A stretch of DNA of 33,053 nucleotides from JAWXCM01 sp034408745 (GTDB lineage: Bacteria; Acidobacteriota; Terriglobia; Bryobacterales; Bryobacteraceae). Shown one piece after another: positions 9,342-17,757 of the stretch. The stretch covers positions 1 to 33,053 of the forward strand of contig JAWXCM010000073.1 of the NCBI GenBank assembly GCA_034408745.1. The letters run 5' to 3'. The notes beneath the pieces are model-generated. The model did not search any database, was not told the origin of the DNA, and was given only the letters and a program-made list of their open reading frames with translations. Both the position numbers and the translations under genes were made by a program. How positions within the stretch are numbered: position 1 is the stretch's first letter; each line of letters begins with the position of its first letter.

Positions 9342-9367
9342 ACACTCAGGCGACCCTTTTGGGCGAT

Positions 9368-9393
9368 CTGAATCGCCACAGTAGACGATTCAG
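9368..9393. terminator. 8-bp inverted repeat after the methyltransferase gene
   Basis: CTGAATCG (9368-9375) and CGATTCAG (9386-9393) form a perfect stem with a 10-nt loop. The stem starts 13 nt after the methyltransferase stop when read on the minus strand. No T-run follows, so intrinsic termination is doubtful. It could protect the transcript end or mark the left edge of the accessory island. Confidence 0.3.
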
Positions 9394-9405
9394 GTATCCA
9401 TGCAG

Positions 9406-10533
9406 TCAGAGGGGCTTCTTCGTAGCCTTTTTCTTGTCGCTGGAACGCTTCAGTCTGGTCAGGGGCTTCGTTGGAGCGACTTCCTTTTGAGTCTTCGATT
9501 CGAGTACGTGTAGCAGGAGGCTTCGCGCAATGGCCTCGCCAATCTGAACAGGAACGGCGTTGCCTATCAGTTTTCCGAGCACGCTGAAGCGAACTCGTTC
9601 ACCACTGGGGAGAAAACGATAGGACTCAGGAAATGTCTGAAGGATCGCAGCCTCACGTAGCGTGATCGCGCGGTTTTGCTGTGGATGACCAAAGCGCCCG
9701 TTTCCATATCCGAAGCTTTGCGTCGTTATCGTCGGAGCCGGATCATCCCACCCCATTCGTCCGTATACGCCAGGGTAGGTTTCTCCCGAGGCCTTCTTGT
9801 GGCACTTAGCCACCAAATCGGAATTCCAGTCCCGCCATGTACCCCCAGGTTTGGATGCCTTGATTCGCTGTAGGTTCAGCGGGCTCAATCGGCAGGCCGA
9901 ATGAAGCGAATCATTGGGATCAGATTGTCCGGCCCTGAGTGGTCTTAGGTGCCCGATGGCTTTCCGCACGGTGAGTTGAGAACCTTGCTCATTGATGAGA
10001 GAGGAGTCCGAGTGCAAGCTAACCGGTCCGAGACGAGACGCCAGGAGAACGAGGCGCTTTCTGGTTTGCGGGACGTTATAACCAACGCAATTAATCACAT
10101 CCCACCACAGATGATACTCCGGAAAGGAAGATACGAAGTCTTTGAACACGGCGTGATCGATCAACTGGGGGACGTTCTCCATTGTCACGAAGTCCGGGCG
10201 GGATTCGCGCACCAGCCTTGCAAACTCCGATACGAGACCCCACTTTTGTTTACTCTTGGGGTGCTTATCCTTGCGTCGGCCATAGGTCGAGAACGGCTGG
10301 CAAGGGGCGCATCCAGCCAAAAGGCTATACGGCTCGTTTGCCCATAGAGACCGTAGATCATCGCCAGAGACGGAACTAATGTCTTTCTGGAGAAAGTTAG
10401 CTGTATTGTTAGTCTCGTAGGGAAATTTGCATTCCGGATCTACGTCAATCCCAGCGACAACGCCGACTCCGCCGCGAGTCAGACCGTGGGTCAGTCCGCC
10501 AACTCCACAGAAGATGTCCACGCAGGCAATCAT
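9406..10533 (-). CDS. DNA (cytosine-5) methyltransferase
   Basis: Transfers a methyl group from S-adenosylmethionine to C5 of cytosine in a specific DNA site. The 375-residue protein carries the C5-methylase motifs in order: I (DIFCGVGGLTHGL), IV (GCAPCQPFS, catalytic Cys78), VI (ENV, Glu119), VIII (QTRKRLVLLAS), IX (ITLREAAILQTFP) and X (GNAVPVQIGEAIARS). A target-recognition region lies between VIII and IX, and a Lys-rich tail ends the protein. Its ATG overlaps the HEPN stop by 4 nt, so it is the third gene of a coupled operon. The recognition sequence cannot be predicted. It probably marks self DNA for the system encoded upstream. Confidence 0.95.
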   Translation of the reverse strand: MIACVDIFCGVGGLTHGLTRGGVGVVAGIDVDPECKFPYETNNTANFLQKDISSVSGDDLRSLWANEPYSLLAGCAPCQPFSTYGRRKDKHPKSKQKWGLVSEFARLVRESRPDFVTMENVPQLIDHAVFKDFVSSFPEYHLWWDVINCVGYNVPQTRKRLVLLASRLGPVSLHSDSSLINEQGSQLTVRKAIGHLRPLRAGQSDPNDSLHSACRLSPLNLQRIKASKPGGTWRDWNSDLVAKCHKKASGETYPGVYGRMGWDDPAPTITTQSFGYGNGRFGHPQQNRAITLREAAILQTFPESYRFLPSGERVRFSVLGKLIGNAVPVQIGEAIARSLLLHVLESKTQKEVAPTKPLTRLKRSSDKKKATKKPL

Positions 10534-11252
10534 GGACGCCTCGCGGGCAACAAGAATTCGTACGAGTCAATATAGGCGCGGAACGCAGCTACAACCTCAC
10601 GAAGGTATTGAGCTGTGCGCTCCTTTAAATCCCTTAGATCTGGGACGGTATATCCTTCCCCGCATTCAGAAAACGAAAGGCTCCCGTGTCCCAGTCTGTT
10701 CCTTAAATCGCGAATAAGGGCTAAAGCGCCCTTCTCATCCCGGATATGGCGCTTGATTCCTTTGAGCGCGCCTGCGCTAATGTTTAGGTCGAATCCTAAT
10801 CGTTGCGTAATCGCTTCGATTTCCAGTTCGTCCCAGTTTCCCCGTCTTGCAACGGTAAATTTAACCACTGGATTTGCCTGGATCAGGAACTCGCACAGTT
10901 CGACCGCGGATTCAAGGCGATTCTCTTCATTCAAATCCACATGGGTTCGTGCCGTTGAACGAACCCATTCCCTGCGAAGCTTTGAACTGAAATCAGCGGG
11001 AGCCCACTGGCCCTTATCGCATGCGGCGTCACACACAGCGCTGACGCACCACGTTACCGTGGCCTCAACCAGGTTATAGAGCTGCAGGAATACGCTCGAA
11101 TAAAGGAGCTTTTGCTGTTGGGCCGTTATTCTCACGCCGCCGATCACAGGTGGACCTTCTTGAAGTTGTTTCTCCAGCGCTTCAAGCAACTCCAGGTAAG
11201 CGTCGATCTCCTGCAGGCGCTCCTCAAACGTTTGTGTTAGCGTGTCGGACAT
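10530..11252 (-). CDS. HEPN-domain protein of the MAE_28990/MAE_18760 type, predicted RNase
   Basis: A 240-residue, mostly helical protein. The C-terminal part contains IRDLRNRLGHGSLSF, which supplies the HEPN catalytic signature Rx4-6H (Arg184 to His189, with Asn185). HEPN families with this signature are generally metal-independent endoribonucleases, often used in abortive infection and toxin systems. The first 60 residues form a coiled-coil-like helix pair (EIDAYLELLEALEKQLQE), followed by LLYSSVFLQLYNLVEATV, typical of this family. The ATG directly follows the DUF262 stop (TAGATG), and the stop overlaps the methyltransferase start. The family name is from memory of similar proteins next to restriction-modification genes; RNase activity is inferred from the motif. 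Confidence 0.8.
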   Translation of the reverse strand: MSDTLTQTFEERLQEIDAYLELLEALEKQLQEGPPVIGGVRITAQQQKLLYSSVFLQLYNLVEATVTWCVSAVCDAACDKGQWAPADFSSKLRREWVRSTARTHVDLNEENRLESAVELCEFLIQANPVVKFTVARRGNWDELEIEAITQRLGFDLNISAGALKGIKRHIRDEKGALALIRDLRNRLGHGSLSFSECGEGYTVPDLRDLKERTAQYLREVVAAFRAYIDSYEFLLPARRP

Positions 11253-12332
11253 CTATACTCCGAGCAGTTTATCGCGTACAAAGTGAAGTCGCCCGACCAA
11301 CTTCTTCATAACGTTCGCGCCATCGGATCCAGTGATTTCACGAAAATCCGCGCCGGTCACCCATCCCGACACGTCTGTGTCTTGTGTTGCCAGTTCAGGA
11401 TTCGCCTCAAGAGCCAGGAAACTTCCTATGGCTATGGCTTCAAATCGTGCATGAGGTGTAGCAATACCCGTAACGGTCCTTCTGAATCCGTGAGGGAATA
11501 CCCGACGAACGAAGGCCATCGTATTCAGAAAGCGCTCACGATAAAGCTGGACATCCGCCGGGTTATCCACGAAATGGGCATTCATCGCCTTCGCATACGC
11601 AAATAAGAAGGGCGAGACTCTATCTTTGTACCCGGCAAGGCCATCGCTAAACGCAAAGAACCTCGTGACCAGTTCCTCCCGTTCGCGAAGCTTATTTTCC
11701 TTTTCTGGGACCGGCGCTAGCTTTTCAAATGCGTGCTCCCTGGCAAGCTCGATCACCAGATCCAGGAATGGGCCAACCAGCGCCCCGCGTCTGACTTCTG
11801 CCTTGTTCGCGATCTTGCTTCCCGTATTGATGCGATCAAATAGATCGAACCTCGCCTGCTCGTCGGCGTGTTCACTCAGGACAATCCCACGGATGGACCG
11901 ATTGTTAATCTTGCGTTGGCGCGACGCTGGAAGGTCGCGAAATTGCATCCCTTCCAACTCGGACAGCGTGTCCAGTTCGCCCAACGTAAGATCGCCAAGG
12001 ATAAACTGATCGATCGTCCTGAGGCGCTGCGATCCGTCTACGATTTCGAGTTTGCCCGTCTCGGGACTCTCCCAAAAAAACAGGAAAGGGATAGGAAGGC
12101 CCATCAGGAGTGACTCAATGAATCGTGATTTACGCGCAGGCTCCCATGTGTCGTCGCGCTGGTAAGCAGGGATGACGAATTCCTTACTGTGCATCTTTGT
12201 CGCGAGCAACTCGACAGAGTATTCCGTCAAATAGAATTCGATTCGCTTCGACTGCTCGACGATTTGCGACTCGGCGGCGTTAACTTGTTCTTCCGTTATC
12301 ATGTGGTCGCTGGCTACGTGCCTTGGGTTCAT
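11253..12332 (-). CDS. DUF262 (ParB/GmrS-N-like) protein
   Basis: A 359-residue protein built around a DUF262 domain, the ParB/Srx-like fold found in the modification-dependent GmrSD restriction enzymes. Visible landmarks are FVIPAYQRDDTWEPARKSRFIESLLMG-type N-terminal motifs, IVDGSQRLRTI (Asp99-Arg103; the usual form is DGQQRLTT), and FDRINTGSKIANKAEVRRG. The C-terminus is helical and lacks the DUF1524 HNH nuclease that completes GmrSD proteins. The ATG at 12332 has GAGG only 2-3 nt upstream; an in-frame ATG at 12302 is an alternative. The start lies 17 bp outside the end of an IS remnant. It probably senses or binds DNA using a nucleotide, with the HEPN protein as effector; this is inference. 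Confidence 0.88.
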   Translation of the reverse strand: MNPRHVASDHMITEEQVNAAESQIVEQSKRIEFYLTEYSVELLATKMHSKEFVIPAYQRDDTWEPARKSRFIESLLMGLPIPFLFFWESPETGKLEIVDGSQRLRTIDQFILGDLTLGELDTLSELEGMQFRDLPASRQRKINNRSIRGIVLSEHADEQARFDLFDRINTGSKIANKAEVRRGALVGPFLDLVIELAREHAFEKLAPVPEKENKLREREELVTRFFAFSDGLAGYKDRVSPFLFAYAKAMNAHFVDNPADVQLYRERFLNTMAFVRRVFPHGFRRTVTGIATPHARFEAIAIGSFLALEANPELATQDTDVSGWVTGADFREITGSDGANVMKKLVGRLHFVRDKLLGV

Positions 12333-12349
12333 TTCCTCGCCGCGATTGC

Positions 12350-12929
12350 GGTTCAGACAACTCCGCCCGATTCGAGAAGATCCTCCCGATCAGGTTATCC
12401 CATGTCACACGCTTGCCAACGATCCCGCTGACCGCCGCGCTAAACAGCTTCCCGTCCGTCACCTTCCGGTTGCTGAAACGGAACGCCTGTTCGTCGAGGT
12501 AGCAGAACAGATTGTAGGGTTCCACGCTGACGTACGTGCCGTTCAAGCCGCGCTTGAGCAGGCTCCAGAAGTTCTCAAGGCCGTTCGTGTGGACGTTGCC
12601 GTCAACGCAACTGTACGGCGTGATCCACGACTTGGTGGGCGTATTCGCTAGCCGGTCGGCGCTGAAGTTACCCGGAGCGCCCGCGAATGGCACCATGCTG
12701 GAATCGGTAATCGGAGTGGTCTTCGGGACAGGGCATTTGTACCTTTTCTGGCGTGACTGCGTACCGATGACGTGCCGGCAACGCCAGTAATGATTCAACC
12801 AGTCCCGGAGAACGGCGATTGCGGTAATAATCTCCCGGAACACGCCCGGCCGGATTGCCTGCGGCAGCGCGACTCTACGGGCGCTGTCGGAATTCTGCCT
12901 GTCGGGCGAGTTTCCGAGTCGTCGGACCC
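12350..12929. mobile_element. Internally deleted IS1595-family insertion sequence remnant
   Basis: The 580-bp segment holds a broken IS1595/ISXO2-like transposase and is flanked by candidate terminal inverted repeats. The left end at 12350-12363 and the reverse complement of the right end at 12916-12929 match at 11 of 14 positions, and each is followed by CGCCCGA at a 7-nt offset. No 8-bp target duplication is visible, as expected for an old or rearranged copy. A full-length member is usually about 1 kb. The element fills nearly all of the gap between the DUF262 gene and the NHL-repeat gene. Confidence 0.6.
12370..12815 (-). pseudogene. IS1595-type transposase remnant, frameshifted and internally deleted
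   Basis: The C-terminal part of the DDE/ISXO2-like domain is clear in one frame: NVHTNGLENFWSLLKRG, GTYVSVEPYNLF, YLDEQAFRFSNRK and GIVGKRVTW. Just upstream the expected sequence continues in another frame (ASEYAHQVVDHAVQ at about 12610-12650), so there is a frameshift near 12610. Further upstream, back in the first frame, KRYKCPVPKTTPITDSS resembles the second half of the N-terminal zinc ribbon, with one Cys replaced by Pro. The roughly 150 residues between ribbon and C-terminus, including most catalytic acids, are absent. The element cannot move by itself. The zinc-ribbon match is tentative; the C-terminal match is firm. Confidence 0.75.
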
Positions 12930-12970
12930 CACTCGGGTGTATGCTCTGTAAGCACCGAGCTGGAGGCAGC

Positions 12971-15051
12971 ATGCCCCGAATTCGCGTTCTTGTCGTTTCT
13001 TTGTTGTTAAGTGCCGCGCTGGCCGCTGCAGACGCCCAGCAGTACGGAATTTCCACCTACGCGGGCGGAGCGCCCGCTCCCCCCATGGCGGCTGTCAGCA
13101 TGGCCGCGGATCCTTCCGGAAACTTGTACTTTGTGGATGGCTATGGCTTCACCAGCAACCCGGCCCGCAGCAATTCCGTGTTTAAGATCGACTCGAGCGG
13201 TTTCATCACGCGCTTCGCCGGCAATTCCAGGACCGGCTTTTACGGCGATGGCACACGGCCGCCGGTGCCACGCTCACCCAGCCTCGCGCCGTCGCTGCGG
13301 GAAATCAGCGCGTCCGGCGAGTCTCCCTGGACGGGATTATCACCACGGTCGCGGGGGGAGGCAGCGCGGTTCCTGGCGACGGCGGACCGGCGACGAAGGG
13401 ACAACTAAATTATCCCCAGAGCATCGCCATCGACAAGGAAGGCAGCCTGTTCGTCGGCGAGTTCGGCCGCGTCCGGAAGGTCACGCCGGAAGGAATTATT
13501 ACCACGGTCGCCGGTGGCGGCCCTGACAATCCGGATAACCTGGGGCCCGCAACCAGCGCTCGACTCTCCACTGTCGTTCGTGTGGCAGTCGATGGCGCCG
13601 GCAATCTCTTTCTGGCCGATCAGGGCTACGATGAGCAGACGGACCAATACGGCTACAGCCTCCGGAAAGTTTCGCCGGACGGTCTGATCTCGACGCTGGC
13701 ACCGATCCCGTTTTGCTGCTACGGCGATATGACCGCGGATGCTGCGGGCACCCTGTTCGTTGTGGCCGGACCGAGTGTCTGGAAGATTGCTCCGAACGGC
13801 GCCCAGACCAGAGTGGCGGGTAACGGAAATTACGGCCCTCCTTCGGGCGACGGACAACTTGCGAACCGGGCACAACTGAACGGGCCAACGGCCTTGACTT
13901 TAACTGCCGCCGGCGACCTCGTGATCGCTGACAACACAGGCCGCAACCTCCGAAAAGTGACGGCGGACGGGATCATTCGGGCGGTCGCTTCCATACCGGG
14001 TCTTCAACCCGCTTTGTCCGGAGACGGCGGGCCCGCGACCGGCGTGCACCTGCAACTGGCCTTTTCGGGATCGGTGGCTCAGAGCGGACTCGCGGCAGAT
14101 CGCGCGGGCAACCTGTACATCGCGGAAACCGCCGCCCACCGCGTTCGCAAGGTTTCCCGGTCCGGAACGATCACAACCGTCGCGGGAACCGGCGCAGAAC
14201 GTTGTTCCAGCCCGTCCGACTGTCTCCCTCTGGGCGACGGCGGCCCTGCCGCGAGAGCATTTCTGTACTTCCCGAGGAGTGTGGCGGTCGACAGCGCAGG
14301 CAACCTGTTCATCGCCGACACCGCCAACCTCCGCGTGCGCAAGGTCTCCCCGGACGGAATCATCACTACCGTCGCCGGCAACGGGAGCGCGCCCGCATGG
14401 CCACGCGCGGTTGCGCTTGACGGCGCGTCCGCAACCTGGGTCGCAATCATTCCATCCCACTTGATGGTGGATGGCGAAGACAATCTATACATTGCCGAAG
14501 CCCCTTACGCGGGCGTGCTAAAAGTCTCGCGGGAAGGAACGATTCACACGGCTGTGCCTTTCCGTACCGGTTTGCCTTACTCCCAGAACATCACCGCCTC
14601 CACCGTCGACCGCGCCGGCAATTTATTCATAGCCGGTTTCATGTGCGACGGCGACGACTACTGCTCGCTCACGATCCGAAGGTTGTCGCCGACGGGCTCC
14701 ATGACAACAATCGCAACCGGGAATCCACTCAGCCGTGAGCCCGGAAGCAATATCGGCGATGGTGGGCCCGCCAGCAAGGCGCAACTGGGATTCGTCTCCG
14801 CCCTGGCAGTCGACCTCGCTGGTAACGTTTTCCTCAGCGACATATTCAGCCAGCGCGTTCGCAAGATCGATCTCGCCGGAATCATTACCACTGTTGGAGG
14901 GAACGGAATGTCAGGCTACTCCGGCGACGGTGGGCCGGCGACGAGTGCGACCCTGGATCACCCAATCGCCCTTGCGGTGGATGGAGCGGCCAACGTGTAC
15001 GTCTCCGATTTCAACCAGTCGGTTCGCGTGCTGCGGCCCGTCGGTCAATGA
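12971..15051 (+). CDS. Exported NHL-repeat protein, interrupted by a frameshift near 13255
   Basis: A secreted beta-propeller protein of NHL repeats, with the unit GDGGPA...L..P..VAVD.AGNLFIAD....RVRKVSPDGIITTVAG seen many times. ATG at 12971 follows a strong GGAGG (5-nt spacing) and opens a signal peptide (RIRVLVVSLLLSAALAAADA). The first frame runs in register to about 13250 and then out of register to a stop at 13408. The repeats continue without a stop in another frame (TAAGATLTQPRAVA, then NQRVRRVSLDGIITTVAG) through to 15051; the first start codon in that frame is the GTG at 13582. A one-base loss at GGCACACGG (13251-13259) explains the break, and a further in-frame loss of about 8 residues lies near 13305. 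It is either a pseudogene or a sequencing error. Function unknown. Confidence 0.8.
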
Positions 15052-15124
15052 GATCGTACTTACTCCCGATGGCCCCCACCCCGTAATAGATGCCGAACAG
15101 GGTGGCCACTGCCGTAGCCCGCCT

Positions 15125-16531
15125 TCAGGACACACCGGCCCGCTGAGAAACGGCCTGTGAGGCGAACTCCTGTTCGATCCGCTCCAGCGTCTTCCCTTTG
15201 GTCTCCGGAACGCACCGCCACACGAACACGAATCCCGCAAAGCAAATTGCCGAATATAGCCAGAACGTCCCCGCCGCCCCCAGCCAGCGGTTCAGCACGG
15301 GAAACGTAAACGTCAGAATAAAACACGCAATCCAAAGCGCGGAGACCGCTACAGACACCGCCGCGCCGCGGATACGATTAGGGAATATCTCTGAAATCAG
15401 CACCCAGACCACCGGCCCCAGCGACATCGCAAAACAGGCCATTGTCGACAGCGTCACTAACAGCACCACCAGACCCTTCAGACCCGCACTGAAAGAAAGA
15501 CCCAGCAAAAGATGCGATACTCCCACGCCCGCGCAACCGATCAGCATCAGCGGCCGGCGGCCCAGCCGGTCCACTGTCCCCATCGCCACCAGCGTGAACA
15601 CCAGATTGATCGCGCCGGTGAAAACGATATTCAGCAGAATATCGTTGATGCTGTAGCCGGCGCCGCGGTAAATCTCCTCGGCATAATTGAAAATCACGTT
15701 AATACCGCACCATTGCTGCAACACCGCGAGCGCTATTCCAGTCCACAGCACCCGCCGGACCGAGGGCGACAGCAACTCCGCCAGCCCCGCCCGGCCGCTA
15801 TTGGAAATGCGAAGACTCGACTCGATATCCCCGATCGCGGCCCGCCCATATTCGGCGCCACCAATGCGAACCAGCGTCCGCAGCGCCTCTTCCCGCCGCC
15901 CCCTCCCCATCAGCCATCGTGGACTCTCCGGTACCATCAGCACCGAAAGAAAGAACACCACGGAAGGCACCGCGACAGCCGTAAACATCCAGCGCCAGGC
16001 GAACTGCCCGTTCCACGACATCCGGATCATCTCGGCACTCGCGTTTTCCGCCACGCGCTCGGCGATCAGCCAGTTCACAATCTGCGCCGCGAGTATCCCG
16101 GTCACGATGGTCAGTTGATTTAGCGCCACCAGCCGGCCTCGCAGATGTTCAGGACTGATTTCTGCGATATACATTGGCGAAATCCCCGACGCCATGCCAA
16201 TCGCTACGCCACCGACAATCCGCCACAGCACAAACAGCGGAAACGTCGCCGCCCACCCGGTCAGCACAGATGAAACCGCAAACAGCACCGCCGAGACCAG
16301 TAGCCCCACCTTCCGCCCGAACCGGTCGCTGATACTGCCCGCAACCATCGACCCCACCAGGCACCCGAGCAGAGCACAGCTGTTCGCCCACCCAACCTCC
16401 GCTTCGCTGGTCAGGTGGAAATACTTCTCAAAGAAAGGCCTGGCCCCGCCAATCACAACGAAGTCATATCCGAACAGCAGCCCGCCCAGTGCCGCGATGC
16501 ACGCGATCACCAAAACATACCCAAATCGCAC
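15125..16531 (-). CDS. Sugar-porter family MFS transporter
   Basis: Inner-membrane proton-coupled or facilitated sugar transporter of the XylE/GalP/GlcP type, 468 residues, 12 predicted helices. Diagnostic motifs are GGLLFGYDFVVIGG (helix 1), DRFGRKVGLL (loop 2-3), RIVGGVAIGMASGISPMYIAEISPEHLRG split across helices 4-5, PESPRWLM before the central loop, QQWCGINVIFNYAEEIYR (helix 7, with the sugar-binding QQ and N), DRLGRRPLM and the terminal PETKGKTLE. The start is GTG at 16531 with GGGAG 5 nt upstream. It is convergent with the NHL gene. The substrate is not fixed by these motifs; a pentose or hexose is likely. Confidence 0.93.
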   Translation of the reverse strand: MRFGYVLVIACIAALGGLLFGYDFVVIGGARPFFEKYFHLTSEAEVGWANSCALLGCLVGSMVAGSISDRFGRKVGLLVSAVLFAVSSVLTGWAATFPLFVLWRIVGGVAIGMASGISPMYIAEISPEHLRGRLVALNQLTIVTGILAAQIVNWLIAERVAENASAEMIRMSWNGQFAWRWMFTAVAVPSVVFFLSVLMVPESPRWLMGRGRREEALRTLVRIGGAEYGRAAIGDIESSLRISNSGRAGLAELLSPSVRRVLWTGIALAVLQQWCGINVIFNYAEEIYRGAGYSINDILLNIVFTGAINLVFTLVAMGTVDRLGRRPLMLIGCAGVGVSHLLLGLSFSAGLKGLVVLLVTLSTMACFAMSLGPVVWVLISEIFPNRIRGAAVSVAVSALWIACFILTFTFPVLNRWLGAAGTFWLYSAICFAGFVFVWRCVPETKGKTLERIEQEFASQAVSQRAGVS

Positions 16532-16734
16532 GGAAACTCCCGTTTTGAGGAAATGGGCCGCTCGGCGGAGGCCGTTTTACGTAGCTAACGCTCTGAAAAC
16601 ACAGTAGATGCATCCGTCAGGCTAAACGCCGTCTGGTATGATCTTTGAAGCGTGGTGCCACCCGGAAAACGAACCGGAGACAGTGCACAACAAATAGTGC
16701 GCAAACGAACCCGGGAGACCCCCACAGATCGTTC

Positions 16735-16764
16735 AAACAAAAGCAGTTAACCCCTTCCCGGGGT
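16735..16764 (-). terminator. Weak candidate terminator after the rhodanese gene, in a 249-nt gap
   Basis: ACCCC/GGGGT forms a 5-bp stem with a 5-nt loop (16750-16764), followed on the minus strand by TTAACTGCTTTTGTTT. It lies 17 nt after the rhodanese stop. The stem is short. The rest of the gap 16532-16780, which must also hold the transporter promoter, shows no other site I can support. Confidence 0.3.
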
Positions 16765-16780
16765 ACACACAATAACCCGG

Positions 16781-17644
16781 CTACTTACCCACCACCGGCA
16801 ACTCCTCGCGCGAACTCCAGTCCTGGAAACTGCCATCATACATGCGAGCCGAATATCCCAGATAGCGAGCCACAAAATACGGCACGGTCGCCTGCATGCC
16901 AATATGGCAATACGTCACCACCGGGCCATCCGCCTTCGCCGCCAACAGCGACTTCAACTCGGTAGCCGGCTTCAGCTTCCGATCCTCGGCCACGAGGGTG
17001 GGGTACGGAACATTCACCGCCTCCGGAATATGACCCGCGCGAGGCATTCCTCCGGCATTAGCCCCGCTGTAGAACTCTGGCGTCCGGGCGTCGAACAGTT
17101 GCAGCTTCATCTCCGGTTTTCCAAGCCGCCATGCCAGCCAGGCGGCGTCCACCACGACGTCCGGATTTGGGTTCGTTTTGAAGGTGGTCTCCTTCGCTTC
17201 CGGAGGCGCCGCCGTCGTAACCGGCCGACCATCGGCCTTCCACAGCATCAGCCCGCCGTCCAGCAGCGATGCCCTCTCGCTCACGCCAAGGTAATCGAGC
17301 GTGAACCATACCCGTGTCGCCGACTGAATCGATTCAGCCGCCGGATACAGAACAATGCGGGACGTATCCGTAACACCGTGCCGTCCGAACGCCTTCACCA
17401 GGTCGGCCACCGGGGGCAACTGCATGCGCAACCCGCCCTCGCCAGTCACTGAGATGTCGGCGAGGCGGACCAGACGCGCCCCCGGGATGTGCCCTTCGGC
17501 AAAATCCTTGTCACTACCGACATGCAACAAAACAAGGGACTTGTCGTTCAGCATCGACGCCAGCTGACCGGTGGTCGTAAGCATCTTCGAATCCTGAGCT
17601 GCAGCCGCAAGCGTCATATAGAGAAGAATGGCGGGAAACCGCAT
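16781..17644 (-). CDS. Exported two-domain sulfurtransferase (rhodanese/3-mercaptopyruvate type)
   Basis: Transfers sulfane sulfur from thiosulfate or 3-mercaptopyruvate to an acceptor through a cysteine persulfide. The 287-residue protein has a signal peptide (RFPAILLYMTLAAAAQ), so it is periplasmic. The N-terminal, inactive rhodanese domain (about 22-145) has HVGSDKDFAEGHIPGARLV and ends with LLDGG. The C-terminal domain (about 160-287) has LFDARTPEFYSG, GHIPEAVNVPYP, the active-site loop VTYCHIGMQAT with Cys246, and YDGSFQDWS. The loop CHIGMQ differs from the CRKGVT and CGSGVT loops of standard enzymes, so the natural substrate is open. It is divergent from the YbjN/PspA operon and shares its 113-nt promoter region. 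Confidence 0.9.
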   Translation of the reverse strand: MRFPAILLYMTLAAAAQDSKMLTTTGQLASMLNDKSLVLLHVGSDKDFAEGHIPGARLVRLADISVTGEGGLRMQLPPVADLVKAFGRHGVTDTSRIVLYPAAESIQSATRVWFTLDYLGVSERASLLDGGLMLWKADGRPVTTAAPPEAKETTFKTNPNPDVVVDAAWLAWRLGKPEMKLQLFDARTPEFYSGANAGGMPRAGHIPEAVNVPYPTLVAEDRKLKPATELKSLLAAKADGPVVTYCHIGMQATVPYFVARYLGYSARMYDGSFQDWSSREELPVVGK

Positions 17645-17697
17645 GGAGGAAGAATAGCAGAAAATCTGCGCCGCAACGACTCACATTCAGCGAAAAC

Positions 17698-17730
17698 CCT
17701 TGAACATTTCCTCAAGGACGCGCGTATACT
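17698..17730 (+). promoter_or_regulatory. Candidate promoter with an inverted repeat upstream of the YbjN/PspA operon
   Basis: TATACT (17725-17730) is a good -10 box 27 nt before the ATG. TTGAAC lies 19 nt upstream of it, slightly far for a -35. Overlapping the -35 is a perfect inverted repeat CCTTGA-N8-TCAAGG (17698-17703/17712-17717), positioned like an operator. A sigma factor other than sigma-70 is also possible. Confidence 0.4.
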
Positions 17731-17757
17731 CAAGAGAGGCAACACCCAAACACTCTT

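Noticed and set aside
12342..12937. 8-bp target-site duplication flanking the IS remnant
   Set aside because: The flanks GCGATTGC and CACTCGGG-like do not match, so no duplication is claimed.
12280..13056. Continuous 258-residue frame read as an intact transposase
   Set aside because: Only the C-terminal part matches. The expected upstream residues lie in another frame, and the central catalytic part is missing, so it is a remnant.
13400..15051. Tandem DNA repeat array
   Set aside because: The similarity is at protein level (NHL blades) with diverged DNA; it is not a satellite or CRISPR-like array.
16627..16650. TATGAT on the plus strand as a promoter
   Set aside because: No -35 at a proper distance and no plus-strand gene within 1 kb downstream.
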